NCBI GenBank assembly: GCA_945859605.1
Contig: OX243817.1
Coordinates: 23,009,637-23,073,636, forward strand
Direction: 5' to 3'
DNA length: 64,000 nt
Source: Lumbricus rubellus
Lineage: Eukaryota; Annelida; Clitellata; Crassiclitellata; Lumbricidae
The notes under the pieces are model-generated. The model saw nothing but the letters and a program-made list of their open reading frames with translations, ran no database searches and was not told the DNA's origin. The stretch's first letter is position 1. Each line of letters starts with the position of its first letter. Below, piece after piece: positions 44,190 to 56,783 of this stretch. Position numbers and translations under genes: made by a program.

Positions 44190-46130
44190 CAGGCCCGGCC
44201 TTAGGGAAAGGCGAGCGAGGCAACCGCCTTGGGCCCCGCGCTTCCAGGGGCCCCGCGCTGCTTGCTACAATTTTTTATTTGTCCATATTGACAATGGTTA
44301 CGTCGTAAAACAACTAGGCCTATTCTTGCAGTCAAGTTGCCACGCGAAAGTGACATGGTGATTTTGAAAGAACGAAACTTCGATAAACTTAAGACGAGTC
44401 ACAGCTAGCCTGCTTTTTTAGCGTTGGCCTGCATGTAAAATTCTCTCAAGAAAACACTAATTAGGGCCTAGCTCATTTTGCTTCAAATTTGCAAATGGAC
44501 GTCCGCGTTCATTTTTGCAGGAGATAGTGGTGGCATTTTTAACAAGAGCTTAGAAAACAGAAAATTTAGAACATGGATATTTTCCGAGAGGTGCCTAAAA
44601 GCCCTAAATTTAAACTTACCCGTTTCACTGTGTGAATAAATAGCATCATTAGTGCTTTGGCGCAAAGAGATTTGTCAAAATCCAAAACGCAGACCTATAG
44701 GTATAGTTGTTAAAAATTTTCTATTCCCAAAGCTCATGAATTACTTAGATAGGCCTACATAAGATAGAAGGGGAAAACTAAATGAGATGGAAAGGTTCAT
44801 AAGTTGGAACACACCTATTGCTGCTACTATACGCAGAGGAAGCCATGGTCTGTCACGAGTTGCGAATAACACATACATGTAATATATCGATTCTAGGACG
44901 TTTCATCCCAGGACGATTCATCCCCGGACGATTCATCCCGGACGATTCATCCAGTGGACGTTTCATCCCCGGACGGTTCATCCCCGGACGGTTCATCCAG
45001 TGGACGGTTCATCCAGTGGCTTATCCCCCCTAGAAAACCCCTCTAGCCCCCCCCCCCCCAAAGAACGGAAACCAAACTCCACCCATGTCGGCAGGGTAAT
45101 ACAACGTCCCGGTGAAGAGTCACCTATTAGATTGATATTTTATAGGATTATGTGTTTTTAGTACCTTAAGCTTGTGTGTTCTTTTATGATATTTAATTAC
45201 TGACGATTCATTCTGTTATAATTATAGGCTTATGTGCTCGTAAATGAAAGCTATTTTATTGCAAGTATTTTTGACTTTTTATATCTATTATAGTGGAAAT
45301 TTTATAGGATTAAATTGCTTAAATTTCCATCCATTGGGATGAAACGTCCTGGGATGAAACGTCCTGGGATGAAACGTCCATTGGGATGAAACGTCCGGGG
45401 ATGAAACGGCCTGGGATGAAAAGTCCCCTGGATGAAACGTCCTGGGATGAAACGTCCACTGGATGAACCGTCCACTGGATGAACCGTCCGGGGATGAACC
45501 GTCCGGGGATGAAACGTCCACTAGATGAATCGTCCGGGATGAACCGTCCGGGGATGAATCGTCCGAGGATGAAACGTCCGGATACCAATATATCACGTAT
45601 ATTAATTATAGACTCTATATATAAAGGGCCTACACCAAGCAAACTGTTAATATGCCTACTTACGTACTGTGCTGGCACACACAGTGCTGCTGTCTTGATT
45701 TTATTGATAATAGAAATTTTTCATGTTCGCTTATGTTATTTCACATTATTAAATTTTCACAATCTGACATTATGAAAATTATTGTCCTATCTTATGGATG
45801 TATTTGCTTAGGATGGGATATAATATTATGTCCCATTGTAAACAAATACTAATATTAATTATTAGTAATTGTTTTTCAATAACAATAATATCGCTTTCTT
45901 GGAAACTTGCTAATCTTATACATGCATCATTTGAAAATCAAATAGGCATCAATGTGGTTTGTTTTAAAATAGTGGTCTTAGCTCTAAATAAATTTGGGAA
46001 ACAACGTTAAGTGTCCCATCTTAGGTGGCTCTCCCCCACCAGTGCCGTATTCACAGGAAATCAACTGCGAAAATTTATTCTTGAGAACCCGATGTTGCCT
46101 TGGGCCCCGCAAACTCTAGGGCCGGGCCTG
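44190..46130. mobile_element. 1.94-kb hAT element, copy 1 (nested in the 36449 hAT)
   Basis: Ends CAGGCCCGGCCTTAGG and CTAGGGCCGGGCCTG. Perfect 8-bp target duplication GCTCTAGG (44182-44189, 46131-46138). Interior carries an array of GGACG(A/G)TTCATCC units (about 44890-45020) and an inverted array of GGGATGAAACGTCC units (45333-45580), which could pair into a long hairpin. A C run at about 45047-45059 is two bases longer than in copy 2. No transposase. Confidence 0.95.
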
Positions 46131-46510
46131 GCTCTAGGCCTACTATTATGAAGCATGATAATCGTGGTTTGTGTATAGGCCACATGCTACTATTCATTAT
46201 TATTCCTGTGGACTTGTCGAACTCTTTCCACAAACTGCTCAAGACTTTTCTCTTTGACAATTCCTGGGTCGGGATCATCTCCGAATCTTAAACCGGCGGT
46301 ATTTAAATTTCATGTAGGCCTATCGATAGCCTGATTGATGGATAGATTATAATAATTGCATATTAAATTTCAATATGCGTTTCAATGTTGATATATTAAT
46401 AGCAAAAAAATTAACCACTACTTTTGAGTTTACTGTTGCGGCCCTCGGCTTCAACAACCTTGATTTTGCGGCCCGTTGTGCCAAAAAGGTTGGACAGCAC
46501 TGGTCTATAG

Positions 46511-46615
46511 CCTAATATTAGGCCCATTGATAGCCCGAATAGACCGTGTTCAACGCTCTGCAGCCCGACTATTTGGGCGAATAGCTAAACTTGACTCTGT
46601 TCATGGCCCATGGGC
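46511..46615 (+). pseudogene. CR1/L2-type LINE reverse transcriptase fragment, right part
   Basis: ARIDRVQRSAARLFGRIAKL continues the RT C-terminal block begun at 36227-36440. After VHGP the similarity stops, and GGGGCAAGAGGGGGGCAATT suggests another decayed repeat. Confidence 0.85.
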
Positions 46616-47204
46616 ACCCGCATATAGGGGCAAGAGGGGGGCAATTGCCCTCTGGAAAATTGACATTATTACTAAATAGTAATTAATAATGACTACCTTT
46701 TTTACAAATTTATTCACAATAAAGCTTTAATGGTAGGCCTACTAATGGTACACAAAGTGAAACTGAGAAATCTGCGATTATTAATTTATATCTATGAAAA
46801 ATATACATATTCTTAATTTTTTCTGCCTTGCTTTTAAAAGTATGCAACCATGACTATTTTTACCCCTCCTGCGAGACCCCACGCAAATGTCATAGCGTAT
46901 ACTGGGCAGTAGGCCTATTGGCCCTACTTGATTAGAATCTCACTTTAATGTAGGCTTAAACGTTCACAACTGCAAAAATTCTCAGTAAATTACACAGTTG
47001 AAAAAACCTTGAAATTGCGTTAGGGAGATCCGCTTATTCACCGGCGTTGTAGCTACATAAAATCAAGTCGGCAATAGCTAGACTACCTTTTGTTTATTTT
47101 TATGCCAGTGCAGAATCTATAGGGAGGTCAAGACGTAGAAAAACTTTCATAAGGGCGCTCTATAGGAGCAAGATGTAGCACTTGATTCTGGAAATTGACA
47201 CATT
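46616..47204. other. AT-rich intergenic sequence
   Basis: No gene or defined element was seen; a G-rich patch at 46620-46640 resembles the interior of hAT MITEs elsewhere in the window. Confidence 0.4.
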
Positions 47205-47345
47205 TTCATTCACTCATTCATTCATTCATTCATTCACTCATTCGTTTATTCATTCATTCATTCATTCACATTCATTCATTCACATTCACTCATTCAGTCA
47301 CTCACTTATTCATTAATTCATTCATTCATCAATTCATTCATTCCT
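47205..47345. repeat. ATTC microsatellite
   Basis: ATTC/CATT units with ACTC interruptions, immediately before the repeat head at 47356. Confidence 0.95.
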
Positions 47346-47355
47346 ACAAACTAAC

Positions 47356-49622
47356 TAGCTGGGGTACCCGACGTTGCACGTTAATTTTAGGATTCGCCCA
47401 GTTCCCGGCCAATCCCCTACTTCAAGAAGGATTCGTTGGGTCAATTCGTTCCCCGATACCGCAGGGGCCTCCTTTTACGACACGCGAAGGATACGTCGGT
47501 TCAATTTGTTCCCCGAAACCGCAGTGGTACCCTTTAGTCGCCTTTTACGACACGCGAAAGATACGTCGGTTCAATTCGTTCCCCAAAACCGCAGGGGACT
47601 CCTTTAGTCGCCTTTTACGACACGCGAAGGATACGTCGGTTCAATTCGTTCCCCGAAACCGCAGGGGCCTCCTTTAGTCACCTTTTACGACACGCGAAGG
47701 ATACGTCGGTTCAATTCGTTCCCCGAAACCGCAGGGGCCTCCTTTAGTCGCCTTTTACGACACGCGAAGGATACGTCGGTTCAATTCGTTCCACGAAACC
47801 GCAGGGGCCTCCTTTAGTCACCTTTTACGACACGCGAAGGATACGTCGGTTCAATTCGTTCCCCGAAACCGCAGGGGCCTCCTTTAGTCACCTTTTACGA
47901 TACGCGAAGGATACGTCGGTTCAATTCGTTCACCAAAACCGCAGGGGCCTCCTTTAGTCACCTTTTATGACACGCGAAGGATACGTCGGTTCAATTCGTT
48001 CCCCGAAACCGCAGGGGCCTCCTTTAGTCGCCTTTTACGACACGCGAAAGATACGTCGGTTCAATTCGTTCCCCAAAACCGCAGGGGCCTCCTTTAGTCG
48101 CCTTTTACGACACGCGAAGGATACGTCGGTTCAATTCGTTCCCCGAAACCGCAGGGGCCTCCTTTAGTCACCTTTTACGACACGCGAAGGATACGTCGGT
48201 TCAATTCGTTCCCCGAAACCGCAGGGGCCTCCTTTAGTCGCCTTTTACGACACGCGAAGGATACGTCGGTTCAATTCGTTCCCCGAAACCGCAGGGGCCT
48301 CCTTTAGTCACCTTTTACGACACGCGAAGGATACGTCGGTTCAATTCGTTCCCCGAAACCGCAGGGGCCTCCTTTAGTCACCTTTTACGACACGCGAAGG
48401 ATACGTCGGTTCAATTCGTTCCCCAAAACCACAGGGGCCTCCTTTAGTCGCCTTTTACGACACGCGAAAGATTCGTCGGTCCTATTCGTTCCCCGAAACC
48501 GCAGGGGCCTCCTTTAGTCGCCTTTTACGACACGCGAAGGATACGTCGGTTCAATTCGTTCCCCAAAACCGCAGGGGCCTCCTTTAGTCGCCTTTTACGA
48601 CACGCGAAAGATTCGTCGGTCCTATTTGTTCCCCGAAACCGCAGGGGCCTCCTTTAGTCGCCTTTTACGACACGCGAAGGATACGTCGGTTCAATTCGTT
48701 CCCCAAAACCGCAGGGGCCTCCTTTAGTCGCCTTTTACGACACGCGAAGGATACGTCGGTTCAATTCGTTCCCCAAAACCGCAGGGGCCTCCTTTAGTCG
48801 CCTTTTACGACACGCGAAGGATACGTCGGTTCAATTCGTTCCCCAAAACCGCAGGGGCCTCCTTTAGTCACCTTTTACGACACGCGAAGGATACGTCGGT
48901 TCAATTCGTTCCCCAAAACCGCAGGGGCCTCCTTTAGTCGCCTTTTACGACACGCGAAGGATACGTCGGTTCAATTCGTTCCCCAAAACCGCAGGGGCCT
49001 CCTTTAGTCGCCTTTTACGACACGCGAAGGATACGTCGGTTCAATTCGTTCCCCAAAACCGCAGGGGCCTCCTTTAGTCGCCTTTTACGACACGCGAAAT
49101 ATTCGTCGGTCCAATTCGTTCCCCGAAACCGCAGGGGCCCCCTTTAATGGCCTTTTACTACATGCGAAAGATTCGTCGGTTCAATTCGTTCCCCAAAACC
49201 GCAGGGGCCTCCTTTAGTCGCCTTTTACGACACGCGAAGGATTCGTCGGTTCAATTCGTTCCCCAAAACCGCAGGGGCCTCCTTTAGTCACCTTTTACGA
49301 CACGCGAAGGATACGTCGGTTCAATTCGTTCCCCGAAACCGCAGGGGCCTCCTTTAGTCGCCTTTTACGACACGCGAAGGATACGTCGGTTCAATTCGTT
49401 CCCCAAAACCGCAGGGGCCTCCTTTAGTCGCCTTTTACGACACGCGAAGGATACGTCGGTTCAATTCGTTCCCCAAAACCGCAGGGGCCTCCTTTAGTCG
49501 CCTTTTACGACACGCGAAAGATTCGTCGGTCCAATTCGTTCCCCGAAACCGCAGGGGCCTCCTTTAGTCGCCTTTTACGACATGCGAAAGATTCGTCGGT
49601 TCAATTCGTTCCCCAAAACCGA
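47356..49622. repeat. 70-bp satellite (about 31 copies) with a retroelement-like head
   Basis: From about 47430 to 49622 a 70-bp unit recurs, containing GACACGCGAAGGATACGTCG, TTCAATTCGTTCCCC and CCTCCTTTAGTCG. The first unit is short. Variant positions (CGAAACC/CAAAACC, AGTCG/AGTCA, GGATACG/AGATTCG) recur in blocks. The head 47356-47420 (CTAGCTGGGG, GGATTCGCCC) is shared with 54349-54415, where no satellite follows. Confidence 0.95.
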
Positions 49623-49625
49623 AGG

Positions 49626-51379
49626 GGCCTTAACTGACAGATAGTCCGATACCTTATATATGTGTTTCGAAAGAGTTTGGTTGCTTCTGGTTGGCTGAAA
49701 CCAGTGCATAGAACCTTTGGTATCTTATTGGCTGAGTCAGAAACAAAAGGGTAAAGGTTAACATAATATTATCATTCACATAAATTGGCCAGGAAATAAA
49801 GAATGTGGATATCTACCTGATGGTCACAATATTAATGACAACAAATTTTATTTGTATAGACCAACGACCTCATATATATTAATATATTATATATTATATA
49901 TTATATATTAATCCTCTAATGACGTCATTGTGGTGACTAATGAAAGTGATACTTGACTTGATCTGTTTAAAATGACGTCACAGTTGCATATCCAGTCCAG
50001 TATGAGAATTGTGGAAAAATAACTGGGGGGTTGGTCTATGATAAACTTGAAATTGGGGTATGAAAAACAGACTTTAACATGGGGCTCTAAAAATGACTGG
50101 GGGTTGAACCCCCCCCAACCCCCCGGCAATTCTCACCCTGATCCAGTCTCATTTATCGATTTTGATTGGATGAAATACATCTGAGAAAGTAAGTAGGCCC
50201 TAGGTAGGTGTGCTCTTTAATAGTCGCAATCAGACACCCAGTGCTTTACGTTAAGAGTAGGCTACAAGAAAGTAATTGCGGTAAAGAAACGATAATTAGA
50301 AGGACAGGATGAGGTCATCTAGAAAACATAGACTCGTGCATGAAGCGGTCGTGGGTTTGTCACCGACCAACGACCTTGTTCGACCTAAGTAGTCTGCGAC
50401 TTGAAACCTTGGAAATCAATAGTAGGTTCCTATTAATGTTAGCAACGGCCTACCCACGCTTATCGATGGGCCTATCTACTACAGCTGAGTAGCCTGCATG
50501 AATGCATATTTTTATTCACTTGGTAAGACTTAATTGCCATTGAAGCATAATGCAGAGGTCAAACTAAAGTCAATTTGCACAATGTTCATGTATAGACGTC
50601 CTTGGACCCTTCCCAAACATTCTTATCGAGGCATCTACATTGTATGCATTTATGTATGTATGTATGTATGTATGTATGTATGCATGCATGTATGTATGTA
50701 TATATGTATGTATGTATGTATGCATGTGTGTATGTACTATGTATGTATGTATGTATGCATGTATGTACACTTGTTATAATTATATCGAAGTTATGAAGTT
50801 ACAATTGCACTCCAAAATAGATGATTTTTAATTAATCTGATTTGCTTAAAATAAAATTAAATAGGATTACTGCGGGGAAAAACATCAACTTCGTACAAAG
50901 GTTTTCTCCTGATTTTATACTACTGTAAAACTGTAAAGTAAAAATGTATTTTCTTCTGCAGCACAGTGATTACTTTGAAAGTGAAGTCAGAAAATCAAAA
51001 CAGCAAGTCCGACATCTTTATCACTTGCTACCACTAATAATTAATATCTGGGATCCAAGATAGAGAATTATCCATCTGAAGAATCATTATTTTTTTATTT
51101 ATTTTTATTTATATTTTTCTTCTTTCACAAAACATAGACTGACATCTGTGTCCATTCGGAGGCCGTCCATAAATTACGTCATACTATTTTGGCACAAAAC
51201 TGACCCCCAATCCTCATCAAGCAGTTCGTTGCCACAGAGCGTCAATCACACAAGGATGATCCCCCATCTGGATATGAATGACGTCATATATAAACGGCCC
51301 CTCACTGTCAGCCCATCCATTGTCCATTCTCAGGATGTGTCCACCTGTCCATTCTGGTCAGCCATTTCATTCGTCCAGG
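49626..51379. other. Intergenic region, satellite to the ODAD3 3' end
   Basis: No gene recognised. Holds an AT-rich tract (49870-49915) and a TATG microsatellite (50642-50767). Several TTTATT hexamers at about 51094-51112 (AATAAA on the minus strand) are 270-290 bases beyond the ODAD3 stop and could serve as its poly(A) signal. Confidence 0.5.
50642..50767. repeat. TATG microsatellite
   Basis: TATG/CATG tetranucleotide run; Met/Tyr/Cys/Val-rich frames over it are artefacts. Confidence 0.96.
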
Positions 51380-54300
51380 CTACTTGGTCGTCGTCTTCTT
51401 CTTTCTCTTGACCGGTCGTCTGCGCGTCTTCGTGTCCACGATCTGCTGCGACTGTTTCTTCAGACTCTGACGGGTCAGGATTTCTTCGTCTTCTCCGCTG
51501 GCATCTTCATCTGTACGAATCATTCAATCAGAAACAAAACATACGATTGATAACAGGTACAACTAAAGCTGTAGTGAGGAACAAATGGTGAGATGTACCT
51601 ATTAAAATCTGTTAGGAAGCCATACTGATTACTTATAGTACATCGATATGAGCAATTTTGTTAAAATGACATCCTAAATTGCTATCATTGCAGTGTGGAA
51701 ATGAAAAAAATTCTGACTATAGGGAGGGCGCATATCCCTTCCCCAAACCCCTTCCTACTTGGCGATAGCCCTTTGGCCTCTCGTTCATACCCCCAGACCT
51801 AGATCCAAGTCTCCACCTATGCACCAGTAGCCCTTGGTCCACTGACCACAGGCATAGGCGCAACCACCCTATGGGACCCACGGGACGCGTCCCCCCCAAC
51901 TTTTGAGTGGTTCCCTAACTTTATTATTATGGTCCCCCCTACTTTTAGGACGTGATTGCACCTATGACCACAGGTTAGAGTTTTTCTGTTTAATGCATAG
52001 TGATTACAACACTACAGTAATCCAACATAATTTATTATGGATTTCACATTTCACGGCACAGCACTGAACTGTGCAATGAAGACTCGTATTTAAGACCCTG
52101 CAAAAACATTGTGCTTAATAATTAATCGGAAGCACTGAGAGCATACCGTCGTATATAGTGTCCTTCGCCACAGCTGGCAACTTCACTCTGGTATTGTATG
52201 CCGGAAGTTTTATCTGAGTTGTCGTCTGAAACTAAAAACCGACAGAAAACGTTTCAAAAGTGTTTTATCATGCATTGGAAAATGGGAAAATATATGAATT
52301 CCTAAAGATGAGTATCTGTGAAAACAGCTGTGCCCCAAATGCACAGCCAAAGACAGGCCCGGCCTTAGGGAAAGGCGAGCGAGGCAACCGCCTTGGGCCC
52401 CGCGCTTCCAGGGGCCCCGCGCTGCTTGCTACAATTTTTTATTTGTCCATATTGACAATGGTTACGTCGTAAAACAACTAGGCCTATTCTTGCAGTCAAG
52501 TTGCCACGCGAAAGTGACATGGTGATTTTGAAAGAACGAAACTTCGATAAACTTAAGACGAGTCACAGCTAGCCTGCTTTTTTAGCGTTGGCCTGCATGT
52601 AAAATTCTCTCAAGAAAACACTAATTAGGGCCTAGCTCATTTTGCTTCAAATTTGCAAATGGACGTCCGCGTTCATTTTTGCAGGAGATAGTGGTGGCAT
52701 TTTTAACAAGAGCTTAGAAAACAGAAAATTTAGAACATGGATATTTTCCGAGAGGTGCCTAAAAGCCCTAAATTTAAACTTACCCGTTTCACTGTGTGAA
52801 TAAATAGCATCATTAGTGCTTTGGCGCAAAGAGATTTGTCAAAATCCAAAACGCAGACCTATAGGTATAGTTGTTAAAAATTTTCTATTCCCAAAGCTCA
52901 TGAATTACTTAGATAGGCCTACATAAGATAGAAGGGGAAAACTAAATGAGATGGAAAGGTTCATAAGTTGGAACACACCTATTGCTGCTACTATACGCAG
53001 AGGAAGCCATGGTCTGTCACGAGTTGCGAATAACACATACATGTAATATATCGATTCTAGGACGTTTCATCCCAGGACGATTCATCCCCGGACGATTCAT
53101 CCCGGACGATTCATCCAGTGGACGTTTCATCCCCGGACGGTTCATCCCCGGACGGTTCATCCAGTGGACGGTTCATCCAGTGGCTTATCCCCCCTAGAAA
53201 ACCCCTCTAGCCCCCCCCCCCAAAGAACGGAAACCAAACTCCACCCATGTCGGCAGGGTAATACAACGTCCCGGTGAAGAGTCACCTATTAGATTGATAT
53301 TTTATAGGATTATGTGTTTTTAGTACCTTAAGCTTGTGTGTTCTTTTATGATATTTAATTACTGACGATTCATTCTGTTATAATTATAGGCTTATGTGCT
53401 CGTAAATGAAAGCTATTTTATTGCAAGTATTTTTGACTTTTTATATCTATTATAGTGGAAATTTTATAGGATTAAATTGCTTAAATTTCCATCCATTGGG
53501 ATGAAACGTCCTGGGATGAAACGTCCTGGGATGAAACGTCCATTGGGATGAAACGTCCGGGGATGAAACGGCCTGGGATGAAAAGTCCCCTGGATGAAAC
53601 GTCCTGGGATGAAACGTCCACTGGATGAACCGTCCACTGGATGAACCGTCCGGGGATGAACCGTCCGGGGATGAAACGTCCACTAGATGAATCGTCCGGG
53701 ATGAACCGTCCGGGGATGAATCGTCCGAGGATGAAACGTCCGGATACCAATATATCACGTATATTAATTATAGACTCTATATATAAAGGGCCTACACCAA
53801 GCAAACTGTTAATATGCCTACTTACGTACTGTGCTGGCACACACAGTGCTGCTGTCTTGATTTTATTGATAATAGAAATTTTTCATGTTCGCTTATGTTA
53901 TTTCACATTATTAAATTTTCACAATCTGACATTATGAAAATTATTGTCCTATCTTATGGATGTATTTGCTTAGGATGGGATATAATATTATGTCCCATTG
54001 TAAACAAATACTAATATTAATTATTAGTAATTGTTTTTCAATAACAATAATATCGCTTTCTTGGAAACTTGCTAATCTTATACATGCATCATTTGAAAAT
54101 CAAATAGGCATCAATGTGGTTTGTTTTAAAATAGTGGTCTTAGCTCTAAATAAATTTGGGAAACAACGTTAAGTGTCCCATCTTAGGTGGCTCTCCCCCA
54201 CCAGTGCCGTATTCACAGGAAATCAACTGCGAAAATTTATTCTTGAGAACCCGATGTTGCCTTGGGCCCCGCAAACTCTAGGGCCGGGCCTGGCCAAAGA

Positions 54301-56422
54301 CTTGGCAAAGACATCCATCTTGTACTCCAATAACAGTTTTATAACTGACTAGCTGGGGGTGCCCGGCGTTGCCCGGGAAATTTAGGATTCGCCCCGCTCC
54401 AGGTCAATTCCTTACTTCCCCCTCGCTGTCGGCTCCTAAATCCGCCCGCTCACCACCCCCACCCACCCCACATCACCCCTCCCCATCCAATCCCACCTCA
54501 CCCCACCCCACCCCCGTGGTTCTGAGTAGATCTCGTGAAGAGGCGCTATATAAATTCTCGGAATAAATGAATGAAAGTGAGTTTGGATTGTTAGTTTACC
54601 TCTTCTTCGTCCATCATTTGACTGACTTCATTCACATTTTTGCCCATCGCATCGAGATCTTCAATGAGCTTCATCAGTTTCTCCTCACACGTCGACAGCT
54701 GGTCTAAGACGAATTCATCCGACTCCGGTGGAACCTTTGTCTTTAAGACATCCGACGGCGGCTGTAAATGAGACAAATAACCAATCTAGAAAACCATGTC
54801 GATTATATTCATTATCACATCCTCTGGATTTCTTCATTGTCTAACCAGATAATTATGAAAAACAAAATTTGGGAAAGGAGCGATACTGGTAAAGTTATAT
54901 ACCGAACTTTCATTAAATTTTGCATGTAAGTCTAAAAATGAAAAATTAGTGAAACAAGCAAGTCTAGGTGAGGCTGCACTTGATTTCGCATTTGTCAAAT
55001 GTAATTGTATATAGGCAAGTCAGGAACTGGCAGATTTGTTTTGACTGTTTAATGTTTATTCTGTAATCTCTGCTACCATGTGGAATAGCCTAGGTGTCAG
55101 ACGAAAGTTTCTGTCTTGAATGTCTTGGACTAGTGACTAAGTAACTTGGTACACACAGTCTTGGTCTTGGTTTTCATGGTGGAATTAAATTTCTTGATCA
55201 TGTCTTAGTCTTGAAGCTTCAAATCCTGCATGCAAATCTACAAACACAAAAGTTGTGAAACAAACAAGCTGACCGTTTTCAGTGTCTTCAGCTTTTCAGT
55301 GAGATGTTCAACTCCAGATTTGACATTTCCGAGCATCTTGCTTCTCTTTTCCAGTTTAGTCTGCGACTGTGTGTGACGATGTTCCTCATCAGCCAGATGC
55401 TGCTCGTATTCTTCCAGCAAATGCTGACCGCTGGAAAAACACACAACAACAACGTCAAACCCTGCATCTGCAGATTACATAGTGGTTCAAGCGATGACTA
55501 CCAATATAGGCCTACTATTAATAACTATAAATCATGGTGATGGTTAAATGGCTTGAAAATGAGAAAGATATGGGTTCGATACCCACTAGCCTCATAAGGT
55601 TGACCCAGCTCTCCACTGCCAAGGTGGTGATGGCAACCCCATGAGCAGTCGCACAGATGGGCTGCCACATAGTTAAATTCAACTTCTGTTAAACCTGTTA
55701 TGACCTTTATTACTTTATTACTATATCATGTAATCATACAGTCTTACTGCATGCTTAACAGTGTTTGCATTAATAAACGAATATTATTTTTATCATCTTT
55801 ATCTCGATATTGATGTTGATGGAAAAAAGCAGCTGACCTGGAGAGTTTAGCTTCTCCTGAATACTTCATCTGTTCATAGTCCACCTGAAGCTTCGTCTTC
55901 TGATCTGCCAGTTTCTGTATGTTCTCCACGTTGTCTTCTTTCAGCTGCTCCAAGTGACGCTGAGTCTCACCTTGGTTCTCAAAACGAAGCACAACCTCCT
56001 GTGCAAACACAACAAGTCATGAATAAAACTGCTGAACAGACCAGTGGTACTGGTCAAAATTTAAAACGTATTCAATACGCTTATTTCTGTCGGTAATTAT
56101 CAACTGAATAAAGCCTGAATTCAACATTAAACTGTATTATAATTATTGTATTGTGTTTGATCATTTATAAAGTACAATACATACCATAGTGTCTGATACC
56201 CCAGTAATATCCTTGATACATATATACCCCAGTACCATACTTGATACATACCCTAGTGTCCGACAGGGGCGCCGTTAGGCGTACGCACTTACGCAAGTGC
56301 GTACAGCGCGGAAAGGCAATTTTTTTTTACAAATTGTAAATTAGGCTAAAGAATTAAAGCGTGAAATATTATAAGCGATGAAATTCTATTGAATTTATTG
56401 GAATTTTATAATCTATAAAATA

Positions 56423-56462
<40 letters not shown>

Positions 56463-56739
56463 CTCTAATAGAGAGCCGTCTTGGCATTGAGCGTCTTCGG
56501 TATATATTCGTGTCCCGAACAAGTCCCCCACATTGCTTAATCCGGCCCTGACCGGTTTGGCTCTATACTTCATAAATAGGTAAACTGTAACTGGCTTGCG
56601 GATGAATTTTGAAACGCGTTGTTGGTAGTTAGGCCTGTTTAAACTGTGAAAAATTACCTGTATGCGTATACCCAAAATGGAGCAAAAAGCTTATGCTGGT
56701 GATCCCTCATAATCGCCAGTAGGCATATACGGTATATAC

Positions 56740-56783
<44 letters not shown>

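Larger units (their letters stand above)
36449..46502. mobile_element. hAT element interrupted by a gypsy element and a second hAT
   Basis: Left end CAGTGCTGTCCAAC (36449) and right end GTTGGACAGCACTG (to 46502) are perfect 14-bp inverted repeats 10 kb apart. They are flanked by a perfect 8-bp target duplication GTCTATAG (36441-36448, 46503-46510). Its own sequence is in three pieces: 36449-36916, 43878-44189 and 46139-46502, about 1.14 kb in all. GCGGCCC-rich ends are typical of Charlie-like hATs. No transposase frame was recognised. Confidence 0.93.

Noticed and set aside
47430..49622. Regular repeats resembling a CRISPR array
   Set aside because: The 70-bp units are contiguous with no unique spacers, and the DNA is animal nuclear DNA. 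It is a satellite.
45288..53840. Identical 102- and 119-codon frames with Phe-His-Pro-Arg-Thr or Gly-Arg-Phe-Ile-Pro repeats
   Set aside because: They are translations of the inverted GGATGAAACGTCC arrays in the two hAT copies.
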